From assembly GCA_934202525.1 (NCBI GenBank), contig CAKPYB010000010.1, positions 36,326-100,325 of the forward strand: a stretch of DNA of 64,000 nucleotides. Direction: 5' to 3'. This DNA comes from an uncultured Prevotella sp. (GTDB taxonomy: Bacteria > Bacteroidota > Bacteroidia > Bacteroidales > Bacteroidaceae). Positions 41,494 to 50,172 of the stretch are shown one piece after another (within the stretch, counting starts at the first letter, position 1; every line of letters starts with the position of its first letter). The translations under genes were made by a program, and so were the position numbers. The notes beneath the pieces are model-generated. The model saw only the letters and a list, made by a program, of their open reading frames with translations, was not told the origin of the DNA and ran no database searches.

Positions 41494-42933
41494 ATGCGTA
41501 AGTATTTTTTTATACTACTGTTGTGTTCTTCATCAATGATGGCACAAAATACAAATTCAGACTATCAAGCATTCCGTAAAGGAGTGCTTGGTAGTTATGA
41601 TAGCTTCCGAAAAACGGTGTTGGAAGACTATGCAGAATATCTGCAAGGTGTCTGGGATGAATACGAGCAATTCAGAGGAATCAAGAGAGACAAAGAACCC
41701 AAACCGTCAAAAACACCAAAGGCTGACATAAAACCACAAGATGTCACGCCTGTCCAGTCTGCCCCCGAGGTAAAGCCTACAGTACAGCCTACGCCAGCTC
41801 CGTCAGATAACCCCACAACAGTGCAGCCTATTGTCCCCAACACTTTGCCGAATATGTATTTTTCCTTTTATGGCATGAAACTAAGTACTGTTTTATGTCA
41901 TGCACAAACGATTGTTGACATTGAGCATCAAACAATAGCAAAGGCTTGGGACACCTACCGACAAGATGGAGTAATGAAAGACGTTATTCGCTCTTTGCAA
42001 TCATTGGCTATAGCGTATGGTCTCAACGATTGGTTTACATTTGAGCTTGTCAGAAACTACACGGAGGTAACATGTATGAATCCTGCAAGTAAAACGGTAT
42101 TGCAGCATTTTCTCCTCGTAAATATGGGATATGATGTTCGATTGGCAAGTTGCGGAAATCAACTTTTATTGTTGGTTCCATTCAATCAACAGGTATATGA
42201 GCGGAACTATCTTGTTATTGATGGTAAAAAATATTATACCTTTTATGACGATTCTACAAGCAAGGTTCAAAATGTTGGAGTTTATACATGTCGTTTACCT
42301 AACGCAACAGACAAAGGGCGTAATATAGACTTAACCATGAGAGATGGACATTTAGGGATAAAGACAGGTATGGCGCATAGGTTTAGCATGAGTGACGGAA
42401 AAATTTCGTTGCAAGGTTCTGTTAATGAGGGAACTATGGAGGCCATCCGCCGTTACCCTCAGATGGATATTCCGTTTTATGCTATGTCAACAATTGATTC
42501 AAACTTCCACCAATCTTTACTTGAACAAGTAAACGAACAAATACAAGGTTGCTCAGAAAAAGAAGCAGTTGGTAGAATCCTTCATTTCGTACAATATGCT
42601 TTCGACTATGCTACAGACGGAGAACAACATGGATATGAGAAGCCCTATTTCATTGAAGAAAACTTTTATTATCCAAAGAACGACTGCGAAGACAGAGCCA
42701 TCCTTTTTGCGTTTCTTGTGCGTAACGTCTTGGGACTTGACGTACACCTTGTACAGTATCCTGGGCATGAATGTACTGCAGTAAACTTCTCTACCTCTCA
42801 GATGAATGGAGATGGATATATGTACAAAGGCAAGGCTTTCTATATTTGTGACCCGACTTACATCGGCGCTTCAATAGGTCAATGTGTGCCTGATTATAGA
42901 AATGTCAAACCTGTAGTAGAGTTATGGTATTGA
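41494..42933 (+). CDS. transglutaminase-like secreted protein
   Basis: 479 residues from ATG at 41494. A signal peptide (YFFILLLCSSSMMAQ) is followed by a proline-rich linker (about residues 70-118) and a globular C-terminal domain. That domain carries a transglutaminase/cysteine peptidase-like triad: KNDCEDRAILFAFL (Cys), QYPGHECTAVNF (His) and YICDPTYIG (Asp), near residues 396, 420 and 450. Such domains crosslink or cleave peptides, or act as structural modules. It is the last gene of the envelope operon and is followed by a hairpin. It could process or crosslink the fimbrillin-like or BACON partners (inference). Confidence 0.75.
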   Translation: MRKYFFILLLCSSSMMAQNTNSDYQAFRKGVLGSYDSFRKTVLEDYAEYLQGVWDEYEQFRGIKRDKEPKPSKTPKADIKPQDVTPVQSAPEVKPTVQPTPAPSDNPTTVQPIVPNTLPNMYFSFYGMKLSTVLCHAQTIVDIEHQTIAKAWDTYRQDGVMKDVIRSLQSLAIAYGLNDWFTFELVRNYTEVTCMNPASKTVLQHFLLVNMGYDVRLASCGNQLLLLVPFNQQVYERNYLVIDGKKYYTFYDDSTSKVQNVGVYTCRLPNATDKGRNIDLTMRDGHLGIKTGMAHRFSMSDGKISLQGSVNEGTMEAIRRYPQMDIPFYAMSTIDSNFHQSLLEQVNEQIQGCSEKEAVGRILHFVQYAFDYATDGEQHGYEKPYFIEENFYYPKNDCEDRAILFAFLVRNVLGLDVHLVQYPGHECTAVNFSTSQMNGDGYMYKGKAFYICDPTYIGASIGQCVPDYRNVKPVVELWY

Positions 42934-43041
42934 GGTTGCTCCCATTGTGTAATACTATTCGCATAGCTCACCCTCGTCTCACTATTCAAGTCGCTACTAA
43001 AATAGTGAATCGCAAGGATTATTGTAAGATGTAAAGTATTT

Positions 43042-43073
43042 GGGAGGGGTGTGTCAAAGAATTCGCCCCTCCC
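43042..43073 (+). terminator. terminator after the envelope operon
   Basis: An eight-base G/C-rich stem (43042-43049 with 43066-43073) followed by T-rich DNA. Its loop contains gtgtgtca, the same word as the hairpin family at 26143, 26651 and 56861. Confidence 0.7.
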
Positions 43074-43078
43074 TTATT

Positions 43079-43909
43079 TTATCGACTTAGCCCTTTTCCC
43101 TTTCTTGGCTTCACCATCTTCGTTGCCTGTCGCAAACACCGTCTTATCCATTCTATCTCATCTTCGTCCTTCTCACGTCCCCAGCCTTTGGTGTCGCTAC
43201 CGCCACCACCTTGGCTTTCAGCAAAGTTTGTAGCCTCGTTGATGTAGCCGACATACAAGTACATTGCACAATAGATGATTTTGTCACCGTAGTTGATGAA
43301 GTCCATTGCAAAGCTATCGTCAAAGAGGCTGCTGTCGTGAGTGCTCGTCATACGAGGATAGATGTCTGCTATCTCTGCCAATGCTTTCATACCAGCCTGC
43401 GCCCAAATCTTATTGATTATCTGTTGTTGGTATGAAACTGCTGTTTTTTCAAAATCGGCTTTAATCTCCCTGTTTCTTGCTTCGATGTGGGAGGTATTCT
43501 TCTGCAACTCATCAAGTTGCAACTTAGCCTGTTCCAGTTTCATCTTCTTGTCGTTCAATTTGTCACGAACATCCCAGAGTTCCTTTCTGGTGGTGGTAAT
43601 TTTTGCCTTTATCTCAACTGCATCACCAAGATGATTCTTCATGTAATCTTCAAGTTCGGCTATGGTCGCTTGTTTATCTGCCTCCGCTTTCTCCAAATTG
43701 TTGACCATAGTCTGCAGAGCCTTGATTTTTGTCTCTGCTTTTGTGATGCTACGATTAAGACCTGAAAGAAGTGTCTTCTTCATGCCTACTTCATTTGACG
43801 TATCCAATTGTTGATACCAAAGCAATGGGGTTTCCTGAAAAGTGACAAGAGCAACAGTTGTGGCAATAGCTGTACTATGTGTGAAACAAGTACGGCTATT
43901 GCACCTCAT
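43079..43909 (-). CDS. coiled-coil protein, third gene of the Argonaute operon
   Basis: Up to 276 residues from ATG at 43909, which overlaps the stop of the gene before it by 14 bases; an internal ATG at 43783 (MKKTLLSGLNR) is an alternative. Residues from about 45 to 155 form a long coiled coil (KAETKIKALQTMVNNLEKAE, LNDKKMKLEQAKLQLDELQ). A small globular region (FAMDFINYGDKIIYCAMYLYVG) follows, then a GGGG linker, an acidic patch (DEDEIEW) and a basic tail (KPRKGKGLSR). The tail reminds me of C-terminal ends of Bacteroidetes mobilization proteins, so it could also be the end of a decayed relaxase. No known function. Confidence 0.65.
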   Translation of the reverse strand: MRCNSRTCFTHSTAIATTVALVTFQETPLLWYQQLDTSNEVGMKKTLLSGLNRSITKAETKIKALQTMVNNLEKAEADKQATIAELEDYMKNHLGDAVEIKAKITTTRKELWDVRDKLNDKKMKLEQAKLQLDELQKNTSHIEARNREIKADFEKTAVSYQQQIINKIWAQAGMKALAEIADIYPRMTSTHDSSLFDDSFAMDFINYGDKIIYCAMYLYVGYINEATNFAESQGGGGSDTKGWGREKDEDEIEWIRRCLRQATKMVKPRKGKGLSR

Positions 43910-45062
43910 TTTTTATATTGGCATATTCTTGCTCTATGTCACCTGAGTATTGATACGGTTTCAGCGATTTGGAATTACGGTTTATTGCAAGTCTGTATTT
44001 CTTGAATGCTTCACCGTTTTGCCCCATGACAACCTTGGTGCAAAATTGGTCGTATGCAGTAAGTGTATATCCTGTCTCATATTTGTCCTTTATCCATGAG
44101 AAAAAGCCTAGATAGTCGAGCATGGCTGCGGCATGAGCAGGAGCATCAAGCATCTGCCCTATTAGCTTTATAGCTTTTTCTTTTCTTCGATTATCATTGT
44201 TGGAGTCAAGGGCGACAATCTTTGGCATTTTCAAGAATTCATATTGGGTAGTGTCCTCCAAAAATCTTTCTGCCTTGCTTAGAGGGCGTTTTTCTTTTTG
44301 TTTGTTCTCTTCTGTTGCCACAAGGTCCTCCTTGTGTCGTATGACGATATTCTCCTCTTGGATTTTGTCTTTCTCTTTTTGATATTTGTCTAATTCTTCT
44401 TCCGTAGGAAAGACTCCTTTCCATAGGAAAACGAAATCTCCAAAGTCATCGTCAAAGTCAAGGTTACCTTGGGTATATAACAGGGGAGAGAATGTTAGGA
44501 TTAAACTGAAGTATAGTTCTGTGAGCATATTTTGTAGTAATACTGCGACGTTTTTATACTTGCCAGTTTTCCATGATTCTATCTCTTTGCTATAGTCTTT
44601 GATGGTGGTCATAAGGCTTTTTATCTCTGGTCGGACAAACCGATCGTCTTTCATAATGGAATGTAGTTCCACCAAAGCCCAAATGGTGCGTTGCTTTTCC
44701 AAGTCGAGAATGGTCTTGTACATTCTTAGTGTTGGAGTTGAAATTTCTGGGCATGTCATAATGTCTGACAATACAGCTTTATACACTCTCGTATATGAAT
44801 CGATCTGTGTGGAGCGATTCAAGCAGCTTATAGTATTTCTCAGCTCTCGGTCTTTGTGATATCTCTGCTTTACTTGGGTCAGACTATCAAGTGCGTTGAT
44901 GATGTCTTTCTCCAGTTCTAGCAAATTGCCTCTTTCCACAGTATGGCGCAAAAGGCGCATCAACAGAGACTGTTTCTCGAACGAAACAGTCTCTGTGATA
45001 AGGTTGGGGCGAAGCTCGCCCCTTAGTATTGATTCTGTGATGGGTAAAATCATAGCATCCAA
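43896..45062 (-). CDS. helical hypothetical protein, second gene of the Argonaute operon
   Basis: 388-residue protein with no recognised family. It is almost fully helical by composition, with a hydrophobic stretch (LLQNMLTELYFSLILTFSPLLY) near residue 175, a charged low-complexity stretch (about residues 227-265) and a globular C-terminal half (LIGQMLDAPAHAAAMLDYLGFFSWIKDKYETGY). The sequence has no nuclease, TIR, SIR2 or kinase motif that I can see. It overlaps the end of the PIWI gene by 13 bases and its own end overlaps the third gene by 14. As effectors of inactive Argonautes are often unlike known families, it is the prime candidate for the effector or regulator. Confidence 0.7.
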   Translation of the reverse strand: MDAMILPITESILRGELRPNLITETVSFEKQSLLMRLLRHTVERGNLLELEKDIINALDSLTQVKQRYHKDRELRNTISCLNRSTQIDSYTRVYKAVLSDIMTCPEISTPTLRMYKTILDLEKQRTIWALVELHSIMKDDRFVRPEIKSLMTTIKDYSKEIESWKTGKYKNVAVLLQNMLTELYFSLILTFSPLLYTQGNLDFDDDFGDFVFLWKGVFPTEEELDKYQKEKDKIQEENIVIRHKEDLVATEENKQKEKRPLSKAERFLEDTTQYEFLKMPKIVALDSNNDNRRKEKAIKLIGQMLDAPAHAAAMLDYLGFFSWIKDKYETGYTLTAYDQFCTKVVMGQNGEAFKKYRLAINRNSKSLKPYQYSGDIEQEYANIKNEVQ

Positions 45063-47215
45063 AGATTATTTTTTCCAAACTCAGTTAATTGCCCATTCGG
45101 GAAATGTGGTACAAACTTAGCGACCAGTGCTGCATACGCAATGGTGATAGGCATACTTCGCATGGAAACAGATTTCCAGTTGATGCGAGTGGTCTGATAG
45201 GTCAAGGTGACAATCTCCTTGATGTCTTGTTCTGTCAATTCCTTTTTGTTCCGTCTTCCTGGCATGATGGAAATCTTGACAGGGAACGGTCTGAGAAACG
45301 GCATTTTTTCACCAAATCCGCCATATCTCTCATTGTTGTATAAGAGGTATTCGTGGCAACCTTTGCGAGTGCGGAGATGTATGTATGTGCCGCTTACTGG
45401 CATCAGCACGTTGGTGCATGATGTGTCGAAAGCCATTAAGTCCTCATTGTCCGTCTCTGTGACATGGATTACAATGACAGGACAACTAACTTGACAGGTT
45501 CGCAAGGCATCCTCTATGATGTCAGACTCGTCACGGTTCAGCTTCTTGTGATAATAGATGATGAGGCGTGAGGGGTGCTTGAACTTTCCGTAGAAGTTCA
45601 ATATAGCCTTGATAAGGGTGGCTCTCAACTCTTCGAAGTTGCCTTTGAGACAAGCATCAAAGTTGTGTAACTCTCCCTCTTTGTCGAGGCATACAGCTGC
45701 TCCGATATATTGTTGGTTGATGCCATGCTCTCTGTAAGCACCGATTCCTACAATCATATCATTCTCTTGGCTAGGATAGGCTATCTTCCATGCTTTGCCC
45801 CCTTCTTTGCCAGCTATAGCTGCTGCGATGTTGGGCACCATATAATTGATAAAACTGTTCTCATCCACTCTCTTTTTGTGAATCACTTGTGAACCAATGT
45901 TATATTTCATCAAGAGATACTTCATGTCGTAATAGAGGTGGTAATGAGGTGATGAGACATCATCGCTGTCTACGTCTGAAATGATGATGGCGAAGTATTT
46001 CTTGTCGAGCTCGAAGTTCATCGCCATAAGATGGTTCTCTAGTTCCGCCAAAGCATGCTCGTCGTCAGAGAACATAAAGTTCATGCCATTTGCCCAGGCA
46101 TGATTGCCCATCCATATCGTATGGTATAGATAATTGTTTGTGTCGATGTCATCTGGTGACAAGCGGTTCTGGGGAGCATTCTTGGAATCCTTTCCTTGTT
46201 GGAAAATGTAGTACAAATGCCAAAGGGTAAAATTCTGGGAACGTGGACAGATAAAGAAATGTCGATGTTCTGTAGGACGCTCTGCAGCTCCAAATCTCTT
46301 GAAGCAGTAGCCTGGACTAACATTTGTCTGGTTGTTGCCAAATCTCAGCATTTTGGCTTTCTCCTCGACGATGTTGATTTTCTCTTCTGCCAGTTGAATG
46401 AAGTGGGCGTTGTTGGGCAAATCCACTCCTACGCTTTCAGTGAAAGCTGGAATGTTTATCCATTTGGATATGAAATTTCTTATGCCGTTATATTTAGTAA
46501 CATATTTGTTGCCATCTCGATGGTAGTGAGTAGGGATTTTGAGTCCGCTCTTGATGCTGTGGTTTACGATGGGGTATATTTTCCCATTTGTAGCCTCCAT
46601 GTGGTGTTGTCCTATTTCTGATTTCTTCAGAATCATAGTTCCTGCGATGACACGAAACTGCTCATCTTGCAGGGACTGCAAGAGGTAAATAGGTGTTTTT
46701 CCGACAAGGGATTTGCTTCCTTGTGCAATATCTAGTTGCCAACCATCCTTTATCTGGTCATTGTATCTTATGGTCAAGCCATATCGCTGGTATGTCCAGT
46801 AATTGGTACCCTCGTCCGCTTCCTTGATGTAAACTTCTATGCCACCAATGAAATCCTTCTTGCAAGGACAACCATTTTGGCGAAAGTAGCGAATGATTTT
46901 TCTATATAGGTATGCCTTGGTCAAGCGAATGTCTTCCTCCGTGTTGAGGTTGTCAAGAATTAGTTCTTTTAGGGAGTTTTTCGTATCCTTCAAGTTGGCT
47001 TCTAATTCATCTTCCCAGACAGGGAAGTAGACCTCGTCTATGTTTTCAGGAGCATTGAGCTTTTTCCAAATAAGTGTGTCTCGCAATTTGCTGAAATGAA
47101 CGCTCCCGCTCTTGATAGATTTTTGGAGGTTAGTGCATAGACCTCCTACACCAGCGAAAAGACTGATGGCTGTAGGCTCTTTCTTTACTTTTATTGCGAA
47201 TGAATTGATTTCCAT
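45050..47215 (-). CDS. long prokaryotic Argonaute (MID-PIWI), likely catalytically inactive
   Basis: 721-residue Argonaute-family protein. The N-terminal half has an N/L1-like part (YQRYGLTIRYNDQIKDGWQL) and then a poorly defined region with no clear PAZ. The MID domain shows Y, K, Q in YYDMKYLLMKYNIGSQVI and the lysine of AIAGKEGGKAWKI, the 5'-phosphate binding set. The PIWI domain follows: MIVGIGAYREH lacks the first catalytic aspartate (GID expected), the second site reads YYHKKLNRDE in place of a YRDG-like motif, and the end is TYQTTRINWKSVSMRSMPITIAYAA. So guide binding seems kept and slicing lost, as in long-B Argonautes that act through an associated effector. It leads a tightly overlapping operon next to tRNA-Tyr. 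Confidence 0.85.
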   Translation of the reverse strand: MEINSFAIKVKKEPTAISLFAGVGGLCTNLQKSIKSGSVHFSKLRDTLIWKKLNAPENIDEVYFPVWEDELEANLKDTKNSLKELILDNLNTEEDIRLTKAYLYRKIIRYFRQNGCPCKKDFIGGIEVYIKEADEGTNYWTYQRYGLTIRYNDQIKDGWQLDIAQGSKSLVGKTPIYLLQSLQDEQFRVIAGTMILKKSEIGQHHMEATNGKIYPIVNHSIKSGLKIPTHYHRDGNKYVTKYNGIRNFISKWINIPAFTESVGVDLPNNAHFIQLAEEKINIVEEKAKMLRFGNNQTNVSPGYCFKRFGAAERPTEHRHFFICPRSQNFTLWHLYYIFQQGKDSKNAPQNRLSPDDIDTNNYLYHTIWMGNHAWANGMNFMFSDDEHALAELENHLMAMNFELDKKYFAIIISDVDSDDVSSPHYHLYYDMKYLLMKYNIGSQVIHKKRVDENSFINYMVPNIAAAIAGKEGGKAWKIAYPSQENDMIVGIGAYREHGINQQYIGAAVCLDKEGELHNFDACLKGNFEELRATLIKAILNFYGKFKHPSRLIIYYHKKLNRDESDIIEDALRTCQVSCPVIVIHVTETDNEDLMAFDTSCTNVLMPVSGTYIHLRTRKGCHEYLLYNNERYGGFGEKMPFLRPFPVKISIMPGRRNKKELTEQDIKEIVTLTYQTTRINWKSVSMRSMPITIAYAALVAKFVPHFPNGQLTEFGKNNLWML

Positions 47216-47285
47216 CCTTTTCTCTTTTTAAAATTTGATACTTGTCCTAGTTTGCCAGAGGCATCCTTAGACGTTTTTATTTTCG

Positions 47286-47293
47286 CAAAGTTA
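47286..47293 (-). promoter_or_regulatory. -7 box for the Argonaute operon
   Basis: TAACTTTG on the minus strand matches TAnnTTTG exactly, with ATTG about 22 bases upstream (47316-47319). It lies about 70 bases before the PIWI ATG. Confidence 0.6.
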
Positions 47294-47415
47294 CGGAAAA
47301 TAGTTGAGATAAAAGCAATAATTGCTGAGAAAATTGAAAATTAATGAGTTATTCTAAATTTTATTATTAAATTTAGTGCAAAAAATGGAATAAAGTACTT
47401 CTTTATTTGTAAATG

Positions 47416-47640
47416 TTAGCTTTAAGGAGTATGGTGACAAACTTGTGGTTATCATTGATGAGGCTCATCGTGGTGCCAAGCCCAATGAGATTGGTACGCA
47501 GATGAGCATCATGCAGAAGTTTGTTCTCGGTTCGGAGGCAGACAATATGCCGTCCATGCCATTGGTAATCGGCATGAGTGCCACCTTGGAACGATTCAAT
47601 GAATTGGTGAAATCTGCTGATTCTACGCTGTTGCCTATGA
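47416..47640 (+). pseudogene. DEAH-box helicase remnant
   Basis: The plus strand reads SFKEYGDKLVVIIDEAHRGA, then about 30 residues, LVIGMSATLERFNELVKSAD. This has motif II (DEAH) and motif III (SAT) of a superfamily 2 helicase like those of type III restriction enzymes. Neither an N-terminal Walker A nor a C-terminal helicase part is present, so it is a fragment of about 70 residues. It lies back to back with the Argonaute operon and next to tRNA-Tyr. Confidence 0.75.
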
Positions 47641-47668
47641 TTGGTGTTTACTTCCTACTCGATTGTAT

Positions 47669-47702
47669 AAAAAAAGTCCGGCTCTCTCTCGAAAGTCGGA
47701 CT
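47669..47702 (-). terminator. terminator after tRNA-Tyr
   Basis: A hairpin with outer stem AGTCCG/CGGACT is followed on the minus strand by seven T residues (47675-47669). It lies 31 bases past the tRNA 3' end. Confidence 0.75.
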
Positions 47703-47732
47703 CTTAAATTTTTGAGTTATTTTTGGGAAAAG

Positions 47733-47814
47733 TGGGTAGTGATGGATTCGAACCACCGAAGGCATAGCCAGCAGATTTACAGTCTGCCCCATTTGGCCAC
47801 TCTGGTAACTACCC
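47733..47814 (-). tRNA. tRNA-Tyr (GTA)
   Basis: An 82-base tRNA with seven-pair acceptor stem (GGGTAGT with ACTACCC), a D arm CCAGAGTGGCC, an anticodon loop CTGTAAA (anticodon GTA), a long variable arm and GGTTCGAATCC for the T arm. The class II long variable arm suits bacterial tRNA-Tyr. CCA is not encoded. The 3' end faces the helicase remnant and Argonaute operon, a normal attachment side for integrating elements. Confidence 0.97.
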
Positions 47815-47971
47815 AAAAGCTTTATATCTCAAAAGCGAGTGCAAAGGTAATGCTTTTATTTGATATTACCAAATTTTTTCGGCACTTTTTTCTCTTTTTC
47901 TTTAAAAATGTTCATTTTTCCCTATAAAATAGGTTTTTCCTCCACTTTTCCCTTTTTACTTTTTTACCCTT

Positions 47972-49354
47972 TTACCTTTTTACTTTTATCACATGTCTTC
48001 TGCGATGTTTCCTCGAAAGTCTTCTGTGCTTGTAATGCTCATACTTCTTGATGGCAACGAATACCGTGAGGGCAAGGACTACGGCCAGCAGGAAGATAAC
48101 GATGCCGCCGCCCAGATTGTCGCCCTTCACCTTCGACCACATATCCAATACCTCGGGAGTATGATCGCCGGCATCATGAATCATGGCACATCTGGCTACT
48201 ACGCTGCTGTCTGGATACATGATAGGGTTGAGATGGGCATTTCTGCCTTCCTCGCCAAAAAAGTAGGCAAGATTTTCAGGTTTGGGATAAGCCTCTGTAT
48301 CGCTCATAGCTTCTAATACCTTCTTGCCTGCTACGCTGCTCACATATCCTGTGGTTTCCATATTGGCGAGTGCCACGTCTTCCTGACAGAGATAGTTGAT
48401 GAAATAGGCGGCAGCCTCCGGATTGCGTGAATACTTAGGGATTACCCAACCGTCGAACCATACATTGCTTCCTTCTTTCGGTACCTCATATCCCAATTCT
48501 ACACCCACTTTTCCGGCTTCTTCAATAGCCCAGACGGCATCACCGCTCCAGGTCATATTGAGATAGGCTTTGCCTTTGGTCATGGTCTCCTTGCCGAAGT
48601 CGGCTTCCCATCCTTCAATGTTTGGCTTCAGAGCTTTCAACTCTTTCTCTACTGCGGCTACGGCAGCGGGTGAATAGTCGTTCATCAGCTGTGGTACGGT
48701 CACCCTGCCTGCTTCCAGGTCTTTGCGATGCGCCCAGATGAGGGCGGTGCCATAGGAGTCGCGGTAGGAATCCTTCATCAGGAGTTTGCCCTGATATTTT
48801 CTGTTCCATAATGTTCCCCATGTCTCTGCATCCTTCATAGGTACGTGTACCTTATTATATAAGATGCCACAGGTTCCCCACATGTAAGGCACGGCATAAT
48901 GGTGGGCGATGCGGCCATTGTTGGAGGTGGCATCTATCTGTTCAACAATGTATGGTGATACGTTGCTGATATAGTTGGGCGTCTTGCCGAAGGTGGTGTC
49001 GATAGGCAGGAGAAGGTCTTTGCGGAGCATGCGCTCGATGATATATTCTGACGGGCATACCACATCGTAATCTTCATGACCTCGCTCTATCTTGGTAAGC
49101 ATCACCTCATTGATGTCGAAGGTCTGGTAGATGACGCGAATCTTCTTGCCAGTCTGTTGTTCATACCATTTCGGGAAGTTGGCAAGAACGTCTTCATCTA
49201 TGTAATCAGCCCAGTTGTAAACCTTCAGAATCTCCTCGCGGTTCTCTTTGTTGTAACAGGAAGAGAGCGGCAGAAGCATCAGCAGGGTCAGGAAAAGAAA
49301 GACTATTGTCTTAACTCCTTTAACTCCTAATAATATCTTGTTCTTCATTCTCAT
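47972..49354 (-). CDS. potD: spermidine/putrescine ABC transporter substrate-binding lipoprotein
   Basis: 460-residue binding protein of the PotD type. A lipobox (LLPLSSCYN) anchors it. The mature part has EILKVYNWADYIDEDVLANF, DYDVVCPSEYIIERML and GDAVWAIEEAGKVGVELGYE, all typical of polyamine-binding proteins. Unusually, the C-terminus carries an extra membrane segment (GGGIVIFLLAVVLALTVFVAI) and a very basic tail (KHRRLSRKHRRRHVIKVKR) that the usual PotD lacks. It overlaps potC by four bases and closes the potABCD-like operon. Confidence 0.9.
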   Translation of the reverse strand: MRMKNKILLGVKGVKTIVFLFLTLLMLLPLSSCYNKENREEILKVYNWADYIDEDVLANFPKWYEQQTGKKIRVIYQTFDINEVMLTKIERGHEDYDVVCPSEYIIERMLRKDLLLPIDTTFGKTPNYISNVSPYIVEQIDATSNNGRIAHHYAVPYMWGTCGILYNKVHVPMKDAETWGTLWNRKYQGKLLMKDSYRDSYGTALIWAHRKDLEAGRVTVPQLMNDYSPAAVAAVEKELKALKPNIEGWEADFGKETMTKGKAYLNMTWSGDAVWAIEEAGKVGVELGYEVPKEGSNVWFDGWVIPKYSRNPEAAAYFINYLCQEDVALANMETTGYVSSVAGKKVLEAMSDTEAYPKPENLAYFFGEEGRNAHLNPIMYPDSSVVARCAMIHDAGDHTPEVLDMWSKVKGDNLGGGIVIFLLAVVLALTVFVAIKKYEHYKHRRLSRKHRRRHVIKVKR

Positions 49355-50172
49355 TTCTTCTTATTTTTCTCAGAACGTTTGTTGATGATAATCAGCATCA
49401 CCAGTACCAGTACGAAGATGATGGTACTCAGCGGACGAAGTTCTGGGGTCAGTCCTCCCTTTCTGGCATCGGCATAGATGAATGTGGAGAGGGTTTCCAG
49501 ACCTTCGTTACCTATCGTGAAGATGGTGACGGCGAAGTCATCGATACTCATCGTGATGGCAAGCATGAAACCGGAAATCATACCTGGCAATATCTCTGGG
49601 ATGATGACCTTGCGAAGTGCCTGCATCGGAGAGGCACCCAGATCGAGTGCCGCCTCATAGAGGTTCGGATTCATCTGCTTCAGTCTTGGCATCACACTCA
49701 GGATAACGTATGGCAGACAGAAGGTGATATGCGAGAGTACCACGGTAGTATACCCCTGCGGAATGCCCAGCGTGATGAAGAGCAGGAAGAGCGAGATACC
49801 GATGATGATGTCGCCGTTGAGTATCGGAATGTTGTTGACAAACTGGATGGCATTACGTGCATACCGGTTGCGCAGGTTGTAGATGCCGATGGCTGTCAGG
49901 GTTCCAAAGAGCGTGGATACGGTTGCGGTAATCAGGGCGATGGTTACGGTATTGACCAGTGCCGCTGTGAGCGAATGGTGTGTACCTTCGGCAAAGAGAT
50001 TCTTGTAGAGCTGCAGCGAGAAACCTGTCCAGTTGCCCATCACCTTGGCTTCGGTAAACGAGAAGATGATGATGATGAAGATAGGGGAGTAGAGTAGCAG
50101 CAGGAGCAACCAGAGATAGCCTTGGCAGAATACTTTCTTCATCATATCCTTACTGAATAATGACTGCATCAT
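49351..50172 (-). CDS. potC: spermidine/putrescine ABC transporter permease
   Basis: 273-residue inner membrane permease with six hydrophobic segments and the EAA loop (AALDLGASPMQALRKVIIPEILPGMISG) that docks to the ATPase. It corresponds to PotC by order and size. It overlaps potB by four bases and potD by four. Confidence 0.92.
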   Translation of the reverse strand: MMQSLFSKDMMKKVFCQGYLWLLLLLLYSPIFIIIIFSFTEAKVMGNWTGFSLQLYKNLFAEGTHHSLTAALVNTVTIALITATVSTLFGTLTAIGIYNLRNRYARNAIQFVNNIPILNGDIIIGISLFLLFITLGIPQGYTTVVLSHITFCLPYVILSVMPRLKQMNPNLYEAALDLGASPMQALRKVIIPEILPGMISGFMLAITMSIDDFAVTIFTIGNEGLETLSTFIYADARKGGLTPELRPLSTIIFVLVLVMLIIINKRSEKNKKK

